Of a stretch of DNA of 54,058 nt, positions 45,619 to 54,058 are shown piece by piece. Source of the DNA: Desulfosporosinus metallidurans (lineage in GTDB: Bacteria; Bacillota; Desulfitobacteriia; Desulfitobacteriales; Desulfitobacteriaceae). Position 1 is the stretch's first letter, and each line of letters begins with the position of its first letter. The notes under the pieces were generated by a model, which saw only the letters and a list, made by a program, of their open reading frames with translations, was not told the DNA's origin and did not search any database. Location of the stretch: the NCBI RefSeq assembly GCF_001936615.1, contig NZ_MLBF01000034.1, forward strand, positions 1-54,058, read 5' to 3'. The translations under genes were made by a program, and so were the position numbers.

Positions 45619-46734
45619 CTAGCTCTCTCGAGCTAATACATAATGTTGTCCAGGCAATTGCAAGACTTTTCCGCCTAATTGTAGTTCTAATAAGGCTAGG
45701 GAAATACTCGAAACAGGCAGGGTTGAGTGAATTGTAATTTGATCTATATGCAGAGGGACATCACTTAACTGTTGTAGAATGGAGAGATGTTCATTACCGT
45801 CAGTAGGCTTCGTTTCACCGAGCTGTTCCTTGTGACCAGAAACTTGGCTAACATGTTCGGTCCAGACTGGCAGCTCATTCAATATATCATCGATCCCCTC
45901 AACGATTTTTGCCCCCTGGCGCAATAAATGATGAGGGCCCCGGCTCACCTTGCTAAAAATCGGTCCAGGTACAGCGAAGACTTCTCGTCCTTGCTCCAAG
46001 GCGAAATCGACCGTGATCAATGCTCCACTTCGTTCCGCAGCCTCCACGACCACAACCCCACGAGAACAGCCGCTAATTAAACGATTACGGGCGGGAAAAT
46101 GCGTCGCAAGAGGTAAAGTACCGGGTGTGAATTCACTGATTAATGCACCTCTTTCCAGAATTTCTTCTGCTAAGCGTTGGTTTTCAGGAGGATACACACG
46201 ATCAAGACCACACCCCAGAAAGGCCCAAGTTACCCCTCCGCTCTCCAGTACTCCTTGATGCGCAGCAGTGTCAATCCCTCGGGCCAGACCGCTGGCGATA
46301 ACAATCCCTTTAGCTGCAGCGTCTCTAGATAATACCCGTGCCGCAGATTTACCATAAGCAGTGGCTTGACGTGAGCCTACTACAGCCAATACCTCCGCGT
46401 CTCCTCTCAGATGCCCACGATAATATAGAATTGGCGGAGCATCTGCCAGCTCCGCAAGTAAAGGGGGATAATCCGGTTCATCTGGCGTGATCATCCCAAT
46501 CCCCTGTTGGTTCAGTTGATCCCCAATCTTCTGCGGATCAATGGTTTTTCGTTCCTTTAATAATTCTTCAATCCACTTTTCCTGGTTAATGGTTTGAAGA
46601 TATTTATGCGACGGAGCCTCCCACGCCTTGACCGCACTTCCAAAGTGGGCTATTAGCTGACGCAAATGTTGGCTCCCCAGACCCTTTATCGTACGGAATG
46701 CGGCTCGTACTATCTTTTCCTGTTCCATTCCCAT
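45619..46734 (-). CDS. dprA: DNA processing protein DprA
   Basis: A 371-residue protein with an N-terminal helix-hairpin-helix region (AFRTIKGLGSQHLRQLIAHF), the DprA Rossmann core VVGSRQATAYGKSAARVLSR, IASGLARGIDTAAHQGVLES and SRGVVVVEAAERSGALITVD, and a C-terminal winged helix (QLSDVPLHIDQITIHSTLPV). It loads RecA onto incoming DNA. The ATG at 46734 has GGGGGA at 7 bp; an upstream frame of 25 codons lacks a site. It begins the dprA-topA series, 78 bp after the polymerase gene of the NHEJ operon. Confidence 0.93.
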   Translation of the reverse strand: MGMEQEKIVRAAFRTIKGLGSQHLRQLIAHFGSAVKAWEAPSHKYLQTINQEKWIEELLKERKTIDPQKIGDQLNQQGIGMITPDEPDYPPLLAELADAPPILYYRGHLRGDAEVLAVVGSRQATAYGKSAARVLSRDAAAKGIVIASGLARGIDTAAHQGVLESGGVTWAFLGCGLDRVYPPENQRLAEEILERGALISEFTPGTLPLATHFPARNRLISGCSRGVVVVEAAERSGALITVDFALEQGREVFAVPGPIFSKVSRGPHHLLRQGAKIVEGIDDILNELPVWTEHVSQVSGHKEQLGETKPTDGNEHLSILQQLSDVPLHIDQITIHSTLPVSSISLALLELQLGGKVLQLPGQHYVLARES

Positions 46735-46812
46735 GCCTATGTCCCCCTTTGCCCTCCATTTCGGGACAAAAGTGCGCTTCTCCTGCGTAAAAGATTGTCG
46801 AATATCCATGGT

Positions 46813-47733
46813 TTAGGTGAAATAGTGTAGAATCGCTGAAAAATCATTGAACTGACCCATTATTGTACTAAGATCTCCGACCTTTTTGAGCCGTTCCTGA
46901 AACGAACGCACATGAAAATCATCCGGATTGACTCCCTGAACCACTTCATCCCAAAGAAGAGGGGTGGAAATGTGTCCTAACCGTGTCGGCCGAACACTAT
47001 AAATACCTGCCATGGTTCTCCCTCGCCCATTTTGGAGATAGTCGAGATAAACTTTCCCTTCACGCTTTTTGATACTGCGTTCCATCGTGCAGGATTCCGG
47101 GCGTTGGGCAGTAAGGAAACGACAAATTCCTTCGATTCCTCGTTGAACTTCAGCGTAAGTAAACCGGTCGTCCAAGGGTAATAGAATATGGACTCCGGTT
47201 GAACCGGAGGTCTTGACCAGAAACTTCAGTTTTAGCTCCTGCAAAATTTCTCCCAACCATAGTGCCACTTTCAAGGCATCTTGGACGCCTGACGGAGGAT
47301 CTGGATCAAGATCAAAGATCGCCCATCTCGGGTAATCAGGCTTTATCATTCTCGATGCCCAGGCGTGGATTTCGATACAACCAAGGTTTATTAGATAAAC
47401 AAGCGTGGATAATTGATCACAAATCAAATAAGTCAAACCATGCTTCGAATGGGGGTCCGTGTATCGAGTTACCCACTCCGGAGCTTGGGGTGGACACTCC
47501 TTCTGATAGAAATACTCTCCGTCAATTCCCTCTGGAAAACGGACCATAACAAAAGGGCTCTGTTTCAAATGTGGCAGTATTAACGGAGCCATCTCGGTAT
47601 AATATTGGATCAATTCTCCCTTAGTTATTTCCTGCTCTGGAAAATATACTTTATTCAAATGACTTAAAGAAAGTATTTTTCCTTCCACAACAATCGATGC
47701 CGAATGATCCTTCGTCTTAGATAATTTGGGCAT
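46813..47733 (-). CDS. ligD: NHEJ primase-polymerase (LigD polymerase domain as separate gene)
   Basis: A 306-residue archaeo-eukaryotic-primase-like domain: LSHLNKVYFPEQEITKGELI, QYYTEMAPLILPHLKQSPFV, GWASRM-like CIEIHAWASRM, the catalytic WAIFDLDPDPPSG (two metal-binding aspartates), LVKTSGSTGVHILLPLD and YSVRPTRLGHISTPLLWDEV. It adds nucleotides at break ends during Ku-dependent end joining. The ATG lies inside the end of the ligase gene (17-bp overlap) with GAGGGG 10 bp in front. In Bacillus LigD ligase and polymerase are one polypeptide in this order; here the frames differ. Confidence 0.92.
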   Translation of the reverse strand: MPKLSKTKDHSASIVVEGKILSLSHLNKVYFPEQEITKGELIQYYTEMAPLILPHLKQSPFVMVRFPEGIDGEYFYQKECPPQAPEWVTRYTDPHSKHGLTYLICDQLSTLVYLINLGCIEIHAWASRMIKPDYPRWAIFDLDPDPPSGVQDALKVALWLGEILQELKLKFLVKTSGSTGVHILLPLDDRFTYAEVQRGIEGICRFLTAQRPESCTMERSIKKREGKVYLDYLQNGRGRTMAGIYSVRPTRLGHISTPLLWDEVVQGVNPDDFHVRSFQERLKKVGDLSTIMGQFNDFSAILHYFT

Positions 47734-48595
47734 GGCGCAATTTCCCCTCATCCGTCCACTCCAAAAACCGTGTTTTAAGAAGCACGGTCGGTTCAACCCA
47801 CCGTATATTCTCTCCTCGACCAGGCCTCGGCCCAATTCCTGTAAAAGGACTTGATTCCTTTTCTCGAAATGCTGAAGCTCCCTCATTTCTGAGAAGGCGT
47901 GACACGCCATTGGAGACTGTTCCAACATAGACCAATTTTCCCTCAAACATCATCCCCAAGCAAACCGCTTGAAGCGCGTCTCCTTTGAATTTGATTCCCC
48001 CCACGAAAAAAGACTGTTCTTGAAACTTTTTAAGCTTTAACCACGATGAGTCTTTTCCTCCACGATACAAGCTTGTAGAGACTTTGGCCACCATCCCTTC
48101 CAAGCCAAGCCGTTCAATTCCCTCCCAAAGCCTTGAACCATCTGTAAAGGTTTCAATCTTATGACAGCGTTCAGAAGGAGGACTACATTGTTCTAGAAAA
48201 TCCAGACGTTCACCCAAAGGTTTCTTGCGCCAATCGTTACCCTCCCAAAAAAGAATGTCGAAAATGACATAGTCCACCTCCAACTCCGAAGGCTTAAGGG
48301 AATGACTGTGTAAACGGCGCAATAGAGACGGAAAATGAGGTAACCCATCGCGGAGGACGACAACTTCCCCGTCGATCATACTTTCCCTCGGTAACCAGTC
48401 AAAGCAATGATCTAACTCGGCAAAACGTTCCCTGAACACCTTCTGGGCCTTTGTCTGAAAAGAAGTACCCCGAGCGGATTTATACGTAATCCAGCGCATG
48501 CCATCCCATTTTACCTGATATAAATAGTTTCCTACTGGTAGAGCTTCCACACGTATGGGTTCCATAACTTTAACGGGAAATTGTGCTTCAATCAC
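47717..48595 (-). CDS. ligD: ATP-dependent DNA ligase of the NHEJ system (LigD ligase domain)
   Basis: A 292-residue ligase: motif I YQVKWDGMRWITYK with the adenylated lysine, motif III SMIDGEVVVLRDG, VIFDILFWEGNDW, motif IV LEGMVAKVSTSLYRGGKDSS, motif V WLKLKKF and an OB fold ending RWVEPTVLLKTRFLEWTDEG. It seals breaks after Ku binding. The start is a GTG with AAAGGAG, both within 14 bp of the ku stop, so translation is coupled. No phosphoesterase domain is present. Confidence 0.93.
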   Translation of the reverse strand: MIEAQFPVKVMEPIRVEALPVGNYLYQVKWDGMRWITYKSARGTSFQTKAQKVFRERFAELDHCFDWLPRESMIDGEVVVLRDGLPHFPSLLRRLHSHSLKPSELEVDYVIFDILFWEGNDWRKKPLGERLDFLEQCSPPSERCHKIETFTDGSRLWEGIERLGLEGMVAKVSTSLYRGGKDSSWLKLKKFQEQSFFVGGIKFKGDALQAVCLGMMFEGKLVYVGTVSNGVSRLLRNEGASAFREKESSPFTGIGPRPGRGENIRWVEPTVLLKTRFLEWTDEGKLRHAQII

Positions 48596-48597
48596 GA

Positions 48598-49545
48598 CTA
48601 TGCTCCTTTCGCACGTCGAGTTGTTCGTTTTCGAGGGGTCAAGGTAGATTTTGGTTTTTCTCCATTAGCTTCCTCCGTGGCTATAGCTTCAACTTCTTTA
48701 TCTTTTGTTTTGTCTTGAACTTTAACTTTTTCTTTAACTTTTACCTTATCCTTTACTGCATTCTTAGTCTCCAATTTCCCTTTTTCCTGTTCTGTTTGAG
48801 CAATGCTCGCCCGCAGAGCTTCCATTAAATCGACTACTTGTCCACCCTTGGACGGAGCTACCACCTTGAAGTTTTCACCCGCTACTCTGCTTTCAATCAA
48901 CTGAGCCATTTGTTCATGTAACTCATCATGGTACTTTTCTGGTTCGAAAGGACGGGCTAAGTTATCAATCAATTGGCGAGCCATCGTTAATTCCGTTTCC
49001 GTGGGAACAACACGATCCCAAACCACATCCATATGCCGAATTTCCTTGGGATAATGCATCGTTTCCATGACGAGGCCTTGTTCAAAAACACGTAGACAGG
49101 CCAAATGTTGTTTTGACCGCATTGTGACACGTGCCAAGGCAACTTTACCACTTTCCTCCATCGCCTGAGAAAGTAGGCGATAGGCTTTCAGCGCGGTTTC
49201 TTCCGGAGAGAGGTAATACGATTTCTCATAATATATCGGATCAATTTCTTCTAAATCAATAAAGTCAAGAATATCAATTGATCGGCTCATGGGTTGTTCC
49301 ACAGATGCCAGGTCTTCATCACTAAGAACAACGTATCGGTCTTTCTCATACTCATATCCCTTAACTAAATCAGCCATATCCACCTCTTGATCACAGTGGG
49401 GACACTTTTTGATCGACCGAATTCGCTGCTGACAGTCTTTATGGAGATAATTGAATTTAAACTCTTGTGATTCCGTAGCCGCATGCATTTTTACCGGAAC
49501 ATTAACTAAGCCAAAACTGATGGATCCCTTCCATAATGTATGCAT
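48598..49545 (-). CDS. ku: DNA end-binding protein Ku
   Basis: A 315-residue bacterial Ku: MHTLWKGSISFGLVNVPVKM, a zinc-like CQQRI...KKCPHC pair, VLSDEDLASVEQPMSRSIDI, VALARVTMRSKQHLACLRVF, and PFEPEKYHDELHEQMAQLIE. The C-terminal tail of about 60 residues is a lysine/valine-rich repeat (KDKVKVKEKVKVQDKTKDKE) followed by a basic RKRTTRRAKG end, the DNA-binding and ligase-recruiting extension. It forms a ring homodimer on DNA ends. First gene of the ku-ligase-polymerase operon. Confidence 0.95.
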   Translation of the reverse strand: MHTLWKGSISFGLVNVPVKMHAATESQEFKFNYLHKDCQQRIRSIKKCPHCDQEVDMADLVKGYEYEKDRYVVLSDEDLASVEQPMSRSIDILDFIDLEEIDPIYYEKSYYLSPEETALKAYRLLSQAMEESGKVALARVTMRSKQHLACLRVFEQGLVMETMHYPKEIRHMDVVWDRVVPTETELTMARQLIDNLARPFEPEKYHDELHEQMAQLIESRVAGENFKVVAPSKGGQVVDLMEALRASIAQTEQEKGKLETKNAVKDKVKVKEKVKVQDKTKDKEVEAIATEEANGEKPKSTLTPRKRTTRRAKGA

Positions 49546-49620
49546 ATAACATTCCTCCTCGACCTAGTGTGAACATCAAAGGATGTATTAATGCAATCAT
49601 GACATAAAGACTTGCCTCAT

Positions 49621-49657
49621 AAAAACAAAAAACCCTGTTCTTTTTTCGAACAAAGTT
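49621..49657 (-). terminator. Intrinsic terminator upstream of ku
   Basis: Minus-strand arms AACTTTGTTC and GAACAGGGTT pair over 10 bp with two G-U pairs, then TTTTTTG. It ends the transcript of the coiled-coil gene 46 bp downstream of its stop. Confidence 0.75.
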
Positions 49658-49702
49658 TAAGAAGGTTTTCGTTATATTCATGTCATCACATCAAACCCAT
49701 GT

Positions 49703-50032
49703 TTACTTCACTACCCGAAGATGAGCCGTCTCCATCTGAAGTTCTCCCAGCTTTGTACCCAAAGTTATTAATTCGTTCTTAGTTTCTTGATTTGCTTTTT
49801 CCTGGCCAACCCGAAAATCATGTAAAGCAGTTATTTGATTGTGGAATTCCGATTCCAGCCGAACCTGACTTTCTGTTAGCTCTACAAGTTCTACTTTTAT
49901 TGTGGCTACGTCTGACTTCAAAGTTCTAACATCTGACTTTAATTCACTAGCGTCTTGCTTCAATCCTTGAAACTCACTGAAAAGTTTAGTGAATTGATCC
50001 GCAATAAATTCCTGAAACTTTTCGTTATCCAA
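49703..50032 (-). CDS. Coiled-coil protein of unknown function
   Basis: A 109-residue protein made almost entirely of heptads: LKQDASELKSDVRTLKSDVA, IKVELVELTESQVRLESEFH and NELITLGTKLGELQ. It lacks a signal peptide and membrane segment and should form an alpha-helical rod or oligomer. TTG start with AAGGAG 8 bp ahead. It resembles the many short coiled-coil hypotheticals of Clostridia; no function can be given. Confidence 0.75.
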   Translation of the reverse strand: MDNEKFQEFIADQFTKLFSEFQGLKQDASELKSDVRTLKSDVATIKVELVELTESQVRLESEFHNQITALHDFRVGQEKANQETKNELITLGTKLGELQMETAHLRVVK

Positions 50033-50195
50033 TTTATCAACTCCTTGAACAAACTCTTTCTGAGAGTTCTATTCGCCGAGATAGTTGTATTCTCCTTCAA
50101 TTGGCAGAAAATACCCATGAAGAAAAGTATATTCATATCCCCTTTACGAATATACTTTTACTTTTAACGCAAGCAGTATAATAGAAGATTCCTCC

Positions 50196-50810
50196 CTACA
50201 ATTCAGCACTAATCCGCTTAAACCCAAAAACAACAGCGCTAGCCAGTACCGCATAATCTTCCGTAGGTAAAATCGAAGGAGCTGAAGCGTCAAATAGAAT
50301 ATTTCCGGACGCGGGAAATTCATCATCCGCTCTCCAAAGGATTAAGGTCACGGGAATACGTGGAAAAACCCTAAATGTAACCCCCATGTCGCCAAGTCCA
50401 TTGAACTGTCCCCCTAAACGGGTGGCCACGTCAAGAAGTCTATCCGGGTTAGCACCGAAACTTCGCACTAACGGATCAATAGCGCGATGAGTAAACGGTT
50501 GAATGTAGATACTTCCTCCTGGTAATTCCTTGTAAGAAATTAGCGTTCCTGTCTCTACACTTTCATTAAGGTTTGCTAAGTAATGAAGGATCAATATTTG
50601 AGTAAAAACCGGCAATTCGTCGCTAGGGGTGGGAACAGACCCAGACCAAAACTGCCCGCTGGGATATTCGACGTTATAATGCCCACCCAGAAAATCGACC
50701 GAAAGGGTATTCCCCTCAATAGGGTAACCTGAACAACGAGCCATATCCGCTAGAGAACAAGCGCGAAACTTTTCAAGTGCCACCTCATGAGCCGCTGTAT
50801 AATTCACCAT
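50196..50810 (-). CDS. DUF3786 domain protein
   Basis: A 204-residue soluble protein matching DUF3786: CSLADMARCSGYPIEGNTLS near the N terminus, LPVFTQILILHYLANLNES, GDMGVTFRVFPRIPVTLILW and ADDEFPASGNILFDASAPSI. The family is frequent in anaerobes with corrinoid and Wood-Ljungdahl enzymes and may bind a cofactor; its role is unproven. AGGAG lies 6 bp before the ATG. It stands alone between the barrel protein and the coiled-coil gene. Confidence 0.85.
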   Translation of the reverse strand: MVNYTAAHEVALEKFRACSLADMARCSGYPIEGNTLSVDFLGGHYNVEYPSGQFWSGSVPTPSDELPVFTQILILHYLANLNESVETGTLISYKELPGGSIYIQPFTHRAIDPLVRSFGANPDRLLDVATRLGGQFNGLGDMGVTFRVFPRIPVTLILWRADDEFPASGNILFDASAPSILPTEDYAVLASAVVFGFKRISAEL

Positions 50811-50872
50811 ACTATTCTCCTACTCCCTTTTACCCTATTTTCGTTCTATCAATGACTTGCACTTGACCAGCC

Positions 50873-51703
50873 TTACCCGATCGCCTGATATGTCTGTTGT
50901 AAAAGTAGAGCATCATCCTCTAGGTTCGGGCTTTCGCAAATAGCCAACCCTTCTACCCCAAAGGTATGACAGGCTTTCATTAACTCTTCATAACGCAAGT
51001 CGGACTCCTTCAAGACCAGATGTTTTTTCTCGCCCTTCAATCCGTATTCAATGCCCGAAATATGAAAATGCACATTTTTCACCCAGCGATCCCCCAGCCT
51101 CTCGGCAGTTTCATTAAGGATCGCACAAAACTCATCATAAGAGTTGAACCGTCCATTCGTCCGGGCATGAAGATGGCTAAAATCGATACACGGTAATACT
51201 CCCGGAACCTCTTGCGCAATCCGAATCGTCTCCGCCAGATCTCCGAATTGAGTCCCCTTTCCCGTCGTTTCCGGGCGAAGAATAACATCATTTCCTTCCG
51301 CGTCGAGAGTTTCTCGCACGATAGAGAGTTCTCGAACTACTCGCTCCAAAACCACTTCGGACGGATTATCATGATTGAAGGCCGGATGAAAAATAACACT
51401 TCGCACTCCGAGAATTTGCGAAATACGCGCAGTATGAATGATACGATCCCGACTTGCCGTAATTTTCTCCGGCTCACGAGAGTTGAGATTAATATAGTAG
51501 GGGCCATGACAACTTAAGGCGATCCCTTCCTCTTGGGCAACAGTGCCAACTTTTCTTGCTTTCTCTTCTCCCATCCGCACTCCCTGGACAAATTCTAGTT
51601 CCATGGCACAGAGATTGAGCTCTCGAATACGACGTACCCCACCTTCACTAGATCGATCTGCGGAGGAGAGTGGGACACCAGCAGTTCCAAATAATAATGG
51701 CAA
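50873..51703 (-). CDS. Endonuclease IV-like / sugar phosphate isomerase-type TIM-barrel protein
   Basis: A 276-residue AP endonuclease family 2 barrel. Metal-ligand motifs along the strands are ALSCHGPYYINL, VIFHPAFNHDN, LRPETTGKGTQFG, CIDFSHLHARTNG, VHFHISGIEYG and LAICESPN. They follow the endonuclease IV zinc-site order, with RPETTGKG in place of the usual ENTAGQG. It could repair abasic sites or be a related isomerase. TTG start with GGAGTG 7 bp ahead. A single gene with no obvious operon. Confidence 0.85.
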   Translation of the reverse strand: MPLLFGTAGVPLSSADRSSEGGVRRIRELNLCAMELEFVQGVRMGEEKARKVGTVAQEEGIALSCHGPYYINLNSREPEKITASRDRIIHTARISQILGVRSVIFHPAFNHDNPSEVVLERVVRELSIVRETLDAEGNDVILRPETTGKGTQFGDLAETIRIAQEVPGVLPCIDFSHLHARTNGRFNSYDEFCAILNETAERLGDRWVKNVHFHISGIEYGLKGEKKHLVLKESDLRYEELMKACHTFGVEGLAICESPNLEDDALLLQQTYQAIG

Positions 51704-51767
51704 ATAAGTTCACTCCATTGCTATTTTTTATCACATTATATCCTCTTTCTACTTAAATGCCAATGTA

Positions 51768-51803
51768 CGAAAAGTCCCTCATCCATAGTCTGATGAGGGA
51801 CTT
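51768..51803 (-). terminator. Intrinsic terminator after the phosphatase gene
   Basis: Minus strand AAGTCCCTCAT, 9-nt loop, ATGAGGGACTT, then TTCG. It lies 13 bp after the phosphatase stop and ends the serA transcript. Confidence 0.8.
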
Positions 51804-51815
51804 CTATATATTGAA

Positions 51816-52454
51816 TTACAACCCCTTTTGCTCAATCCCACTGAATAGGAAACCGAGATGAACTGTAGAATTCATAAGCACTAAACGCCATTTCTCCTGG
51901 TCATACTCAAAGACATTGATGCACGTGTTGTCTTGTTTCATTTGCCAAAAATGGCTCTGTTCGATCTCCAGTATATCGCACAGAACGGCTTTATTGACGG
52001 CATCATGTGCGACAACCAGAACGGTCTGCCCTTGATGTTTTTCAGCAAGTTCCTTAAAGGCTTCCATTGCCCGTTTGCGGACGTCTTCAATTCTTTCCCC
52101 TTCTGGCATCTGCACATCAACCACTGTGGTGCGCCAGCGCTTTAAGAGATCAGGGTATAGGGCTTCAATTTCTGCAGCATAAAGACCCTCCCATTTCCCA
52201 TGGTTGATTTCTAGCAACCGATCATCTTTCGCGACTTCCAGGCCGTGAAAGTTCGCACACATTACGGCAGTATCATAAGATCTCGATAAAGGGCTGGCAT
52301 ATACCGCATCCATAGGGACATTCTTTAATGCCTCAGCCACGAGCTTTCCCTGCTTTAGCCCCACTGGGCTAAGTGGGGTATCGATTTGCCCTTGGTATCT
52401 CCCTTCGTGGTTCCAGATAGTTTCACCGTGCCGGACCAAAATAAAGCGTGTCAT
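51816..52454 (-). CDS. Histidine phosphatase family protein (phosphoglycerate mutase-like)
   Basis: A 212-residue protein with the catalytic RHGET (FILVRHGETIWNHEGRYQGQ), DTPLSPVGLKQGKLVAEALK, VYASPLSRSYDTAVM, LLEINHGKWEGLYAAEIEAL and VVAHDAVNKAVLC with the second histidine. It could be a phosphoglycerate mutase/phosphatase, a CobC-like or a broad phosphatase. It overlaps or abuts serA, and in some bacteria a serine phosphatase of this fold (PspA/PspB) pairs with serA, so phosphoserine phosphatase is an attractive guess. The start may also be the ATG at 52487 inside serA. Confidence 0.85.
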   Translation of the reverse strand: MTRFILVRHGETIWNHEGRYQGQIDTPLSPVGLKQGKLVAEALKNVPMDAVYASPLSRSYDTAVMCANFHGLEVAKDDRLLEINHGKWEGLYAAEIEALYPDLLKRWRTTVVDVQMPEGERIEDVRKRAMEAFKELAEKHQGQTVLVVAHDAVNKAVLCDILEIEQSHFWQMKQDNTCINVFEYDQEKWRLVLMNSTVHLGFLFSGIEQKGL

Positions 52455-52473
52455 GGATGATTTCTTCGGGGAA

Positions 52474-54057
52474 TCATTTAGCATCAAAATTCACCAGCTT
52501 GGCGCCGAATATCCCATTCAGAGCCTTGATTTTAAGCAATGAATCGTTGCAGATATCGGATTCCACCTCTAAAAACATGATACTTTTGCCCGCTTCCTCC
52601 GTCCGTACGACCTGCATGCTCATAATATTAATCTTCTTTTCTCCCAACAAACTTCCCACAGCGCCGATGATACCAGGATGGTCGTTATGCGGAACAATGA
52701 GCAGCAATCCTCTGGGGGTGACATCCACACGATACCCATCAATCATGACAATCCTAGCCTCTTCGCCAAAGAGTGTACCTGCCACGCGATGATCCCCTTT
52801 ATCTGTACGGATGCGTACACTGATCAGATTAGCAAAATGCTCAGTCTCTTGACTTTTCATTTCTCGTACTTTAATACCCCGAGATTTTGCCACAGTTGGG
52901 GCATTAATATAGTTCACGGCTTCTTGAAGGATAGGATTTAATACTCCCTTCAAAGTTGCGATGGTCAGCATTTTGCTGTCAACCTCACTGATTTCCCCTT
53001 TGTACTCCACCTCAATCGACTGAATCCGTCCTTCTGCCAGATAAACAGCCAACGTACCCATCTTTTCCACAAGCTGAAAGTACGGTTTTATCAATTGCAT
53101 AACCCGCAGAGGAACAGGCGGCATGTTGACGGCAGTGGTTACCGGCTCCTCGTTTAAAGCAGCCAAAACCCCTGCAGCCACGTCAACGGCTACCCCTAGC
53201 TGAGCCTCTTTGGTGGATGCCCCAAGGTGCGGTGTTACAATGACATTATCCAACTTCAAAAGTGGGTTTTCTGGAAGAACTGGTTCTTTCTCAAATACAT
53301 CCACTGCAGCCCCAGCCACAATTCCCGCCTCGATAGCTCTAACCAATGCCGCCTCATCAATCACTCCACCTCTGGCGCACTGTACAATCCGAACTCCTTT
53401 TTTCATTTTGGCGAAAACCCCATCATTTAAGAGGTGCTTTGTTTCTGGTGTTAGAGGCAAATGGAGAGTCATAAAATCTGCCTGTGCGTAAATCTGATCG
53501 AGTTCAGCCAACTCAATCCCCAAATCTTCAGCCTTTTCCTCACTAATATACGGATCATACGCCAATACTTTCATTTCAAATGCCAGAGCCCGTTTGGCAA
53601 CTCCTGTCCCGATCCGCCCTAACCCGATTACTCCTAATGTCTTTCCTCGCATTTCGACGCCCATGAATTTGCCGCGCTCCCATTTTCCTTCTTTCATGGA
53701 ACGGTAAGCTTGGGGCACATTCCGTGCTAAGGCAAGCATCATGGCCATGGTATGCTCTGTTGCGGCCACGGTATTTCCATCCGGCGCATTAATAACCATG
53801 ATTCCTTTTTCTGTAGCCGCTTGGATATCGATGTTATCCACCCCGACACCCGCTCGTCCAATCACCTTGAGGTTCGCTGCGGCCTCGATCACGGCTCTAG
53901 TGGCTTTTGTCTCACTGCGGACAACCAAAGCATCATACTGGGGAATAGTGGCTATCAGTTCATCTGGGGTTAAGTTATGCTTAACATCTACCTCATGAGC
54001 TTGTCGTAATATTTCGACTCCCTCATCTGAGACTTTATCGCTAACAAGAATCTTCAT
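52474..54057 (-). CDS. serA: D-3-phosphoglycerate dehydrogenase
   Basis: A complete 527-residue long-form SerA: substrate domain KILVSDKVSDEGVEILRQAH, NAD motif LGVIGLGRIGTGVAKRALAF, RIVQCARGGVIDEAALVRAI with the catalytic arginine, DVFEKEPVLPENPLLKLDNV, HLGASTKEAQ with the histidine, an intervening domain (about 320-450) and a C-terminal ACT domain (LIVPHNDHPGIIGAVGSLLG). It is the first step of serine synthesis. The ATG is at 54057, one base from the window end, so its promoter is not visible. The stop overlaps the upstream alternative start of the phosphatase gene. Confidence 0.96.
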   Translation of the reverse strand: MKILVSDKVSDEGVEILRQAHEVDVKHNLTPDELIATIPQYDALVVRSETKATRAVIEAAANLKVIGRAGVGVDNIDIQAATEKGIMVINAPDGNTVAATEHTMAMMLALARNVPQAYRSMKEGKWERGKFMGVEMRGKTLGVIGLGRIGTGVAKRALAFEMKVLAYDPYISEEKAEDLGIELAELDQIYAQADFMTLHLPLTPETKHLLNDGVFAKMKKGVRIVQCARGGVIDEAALVRAIEAGIVAGAAVDVFEKEPVLPENPLLKLDNVIVTPHLGASTKEAQLGVAVDVAAGVLAALNEEPVTTAVNMPPVPLRVMQLIKPYFQLVEKMGTLAVYLAEGRIQSIEVEYKGEISEVDSKMLTIATLKGVLNPILQEAVNYINAPTVAKSRGIKVREMKSQETEHFANLISVRIRTDKGDHRVAGTLFGEEARIVMIDGYRVDVTPRGLLLIVPHNDHPGIIGAVGSLLGEKKINIMSMQVVRTEEAGKSIMFLEVESDICNDSLLKIKALNGIFGAKLVNFDAK

Positions 54058-54058
54058 T

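Noticed and set aside
48583..48828. Plus-strand Phe-rich frame over the ku tail
   Set aside because: It is the complement of the Lys-rich Ku tail.

Overview
The window looks like a chromosome segment of a sulfate-reducing or dehalogenating Firmicute of the Desulfosporosinus/Desulfitobacterium type (Peptococcaceae sensu lato). This is inferred from the gene families: exonuclease-less PolC, CodY with HslUV, a sulfide:quinone reductase, DUF3786, VanW and YvrJ proteins, and synteny with the dprA-topA-trmFO-xerC-hslVU-codY and rpsB-to-infB clusters of Gram-positives. I ran no database search. Nearly every gene is on the minus strand, so the biological reading order is from high to low coordinates.

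Right part (about 54.1 to 22.6 kb, read leftwards): serA and a histidine phosphatase; an endonuclease IV-like barrel protein; a DUF3786 protein; a coiled-coil protein; an NHEJ operon (ku, a ligase gene and a separate primase/polymerase gene, i.e. a LigD split in two); dprA-topA-trmFO-xerC-hslV-hslU-codY; a small PH-like membrane protein; then rpsB-tsf-pyrH-frr-orf70-uppS-cdsA-(AI-2E permease)-dxr-rseP-ispG-proS-polC. This is a core translation, isoprenoid and phospholipid cluster with internal terminators after tsf and after orf70.

Middle part (about 22.6 to 2.9 kb): polC ends at tandem terminators. About 20 kb of accessory and partly decayed DNA then separates it from rimP, which normally follows polC closely. 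This stretch holds an amt-glnB ammonium module, an ArsB/NhaD-type permease, a truncated sigma-region-4/alpha-CTD-like DNA-binding protein, an mgtA relic, sqr with a possible CsoR-type operator, a scrambled Amt/histidine-kinase/response-regulator relic, an HD-GYP protein, a DUF1287 protein plus a 56-residue membrane peptide, a transporter fragment ending at a perfect hairpin, a YvrJ-amidase pair, VanW, an Rrf2 regulator, a methyltransferase, a free-standing pyruvate-kinase C-terminal-like protein and an EamA exporter.

Left part (below 2.9 kb): rimP-nusA-ylxR-ylxQ-infB, with its own promoter and a leader hairpin; infB runs off the window edge.

The most unusual signal is a family of hairpin-rich TTCGA/TCGAA repeat blocks. 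Four were found, and each lies directly 5' of the ribosome-binding site of a minus-strand gene (yvrJ, polC, rseP, tsf). Other points of note are a PII protein with valine in place of the T-loop tyrosine 51, the PolC without a proofreading domain, and small genes of 48 and 56 codons that are easily missed.
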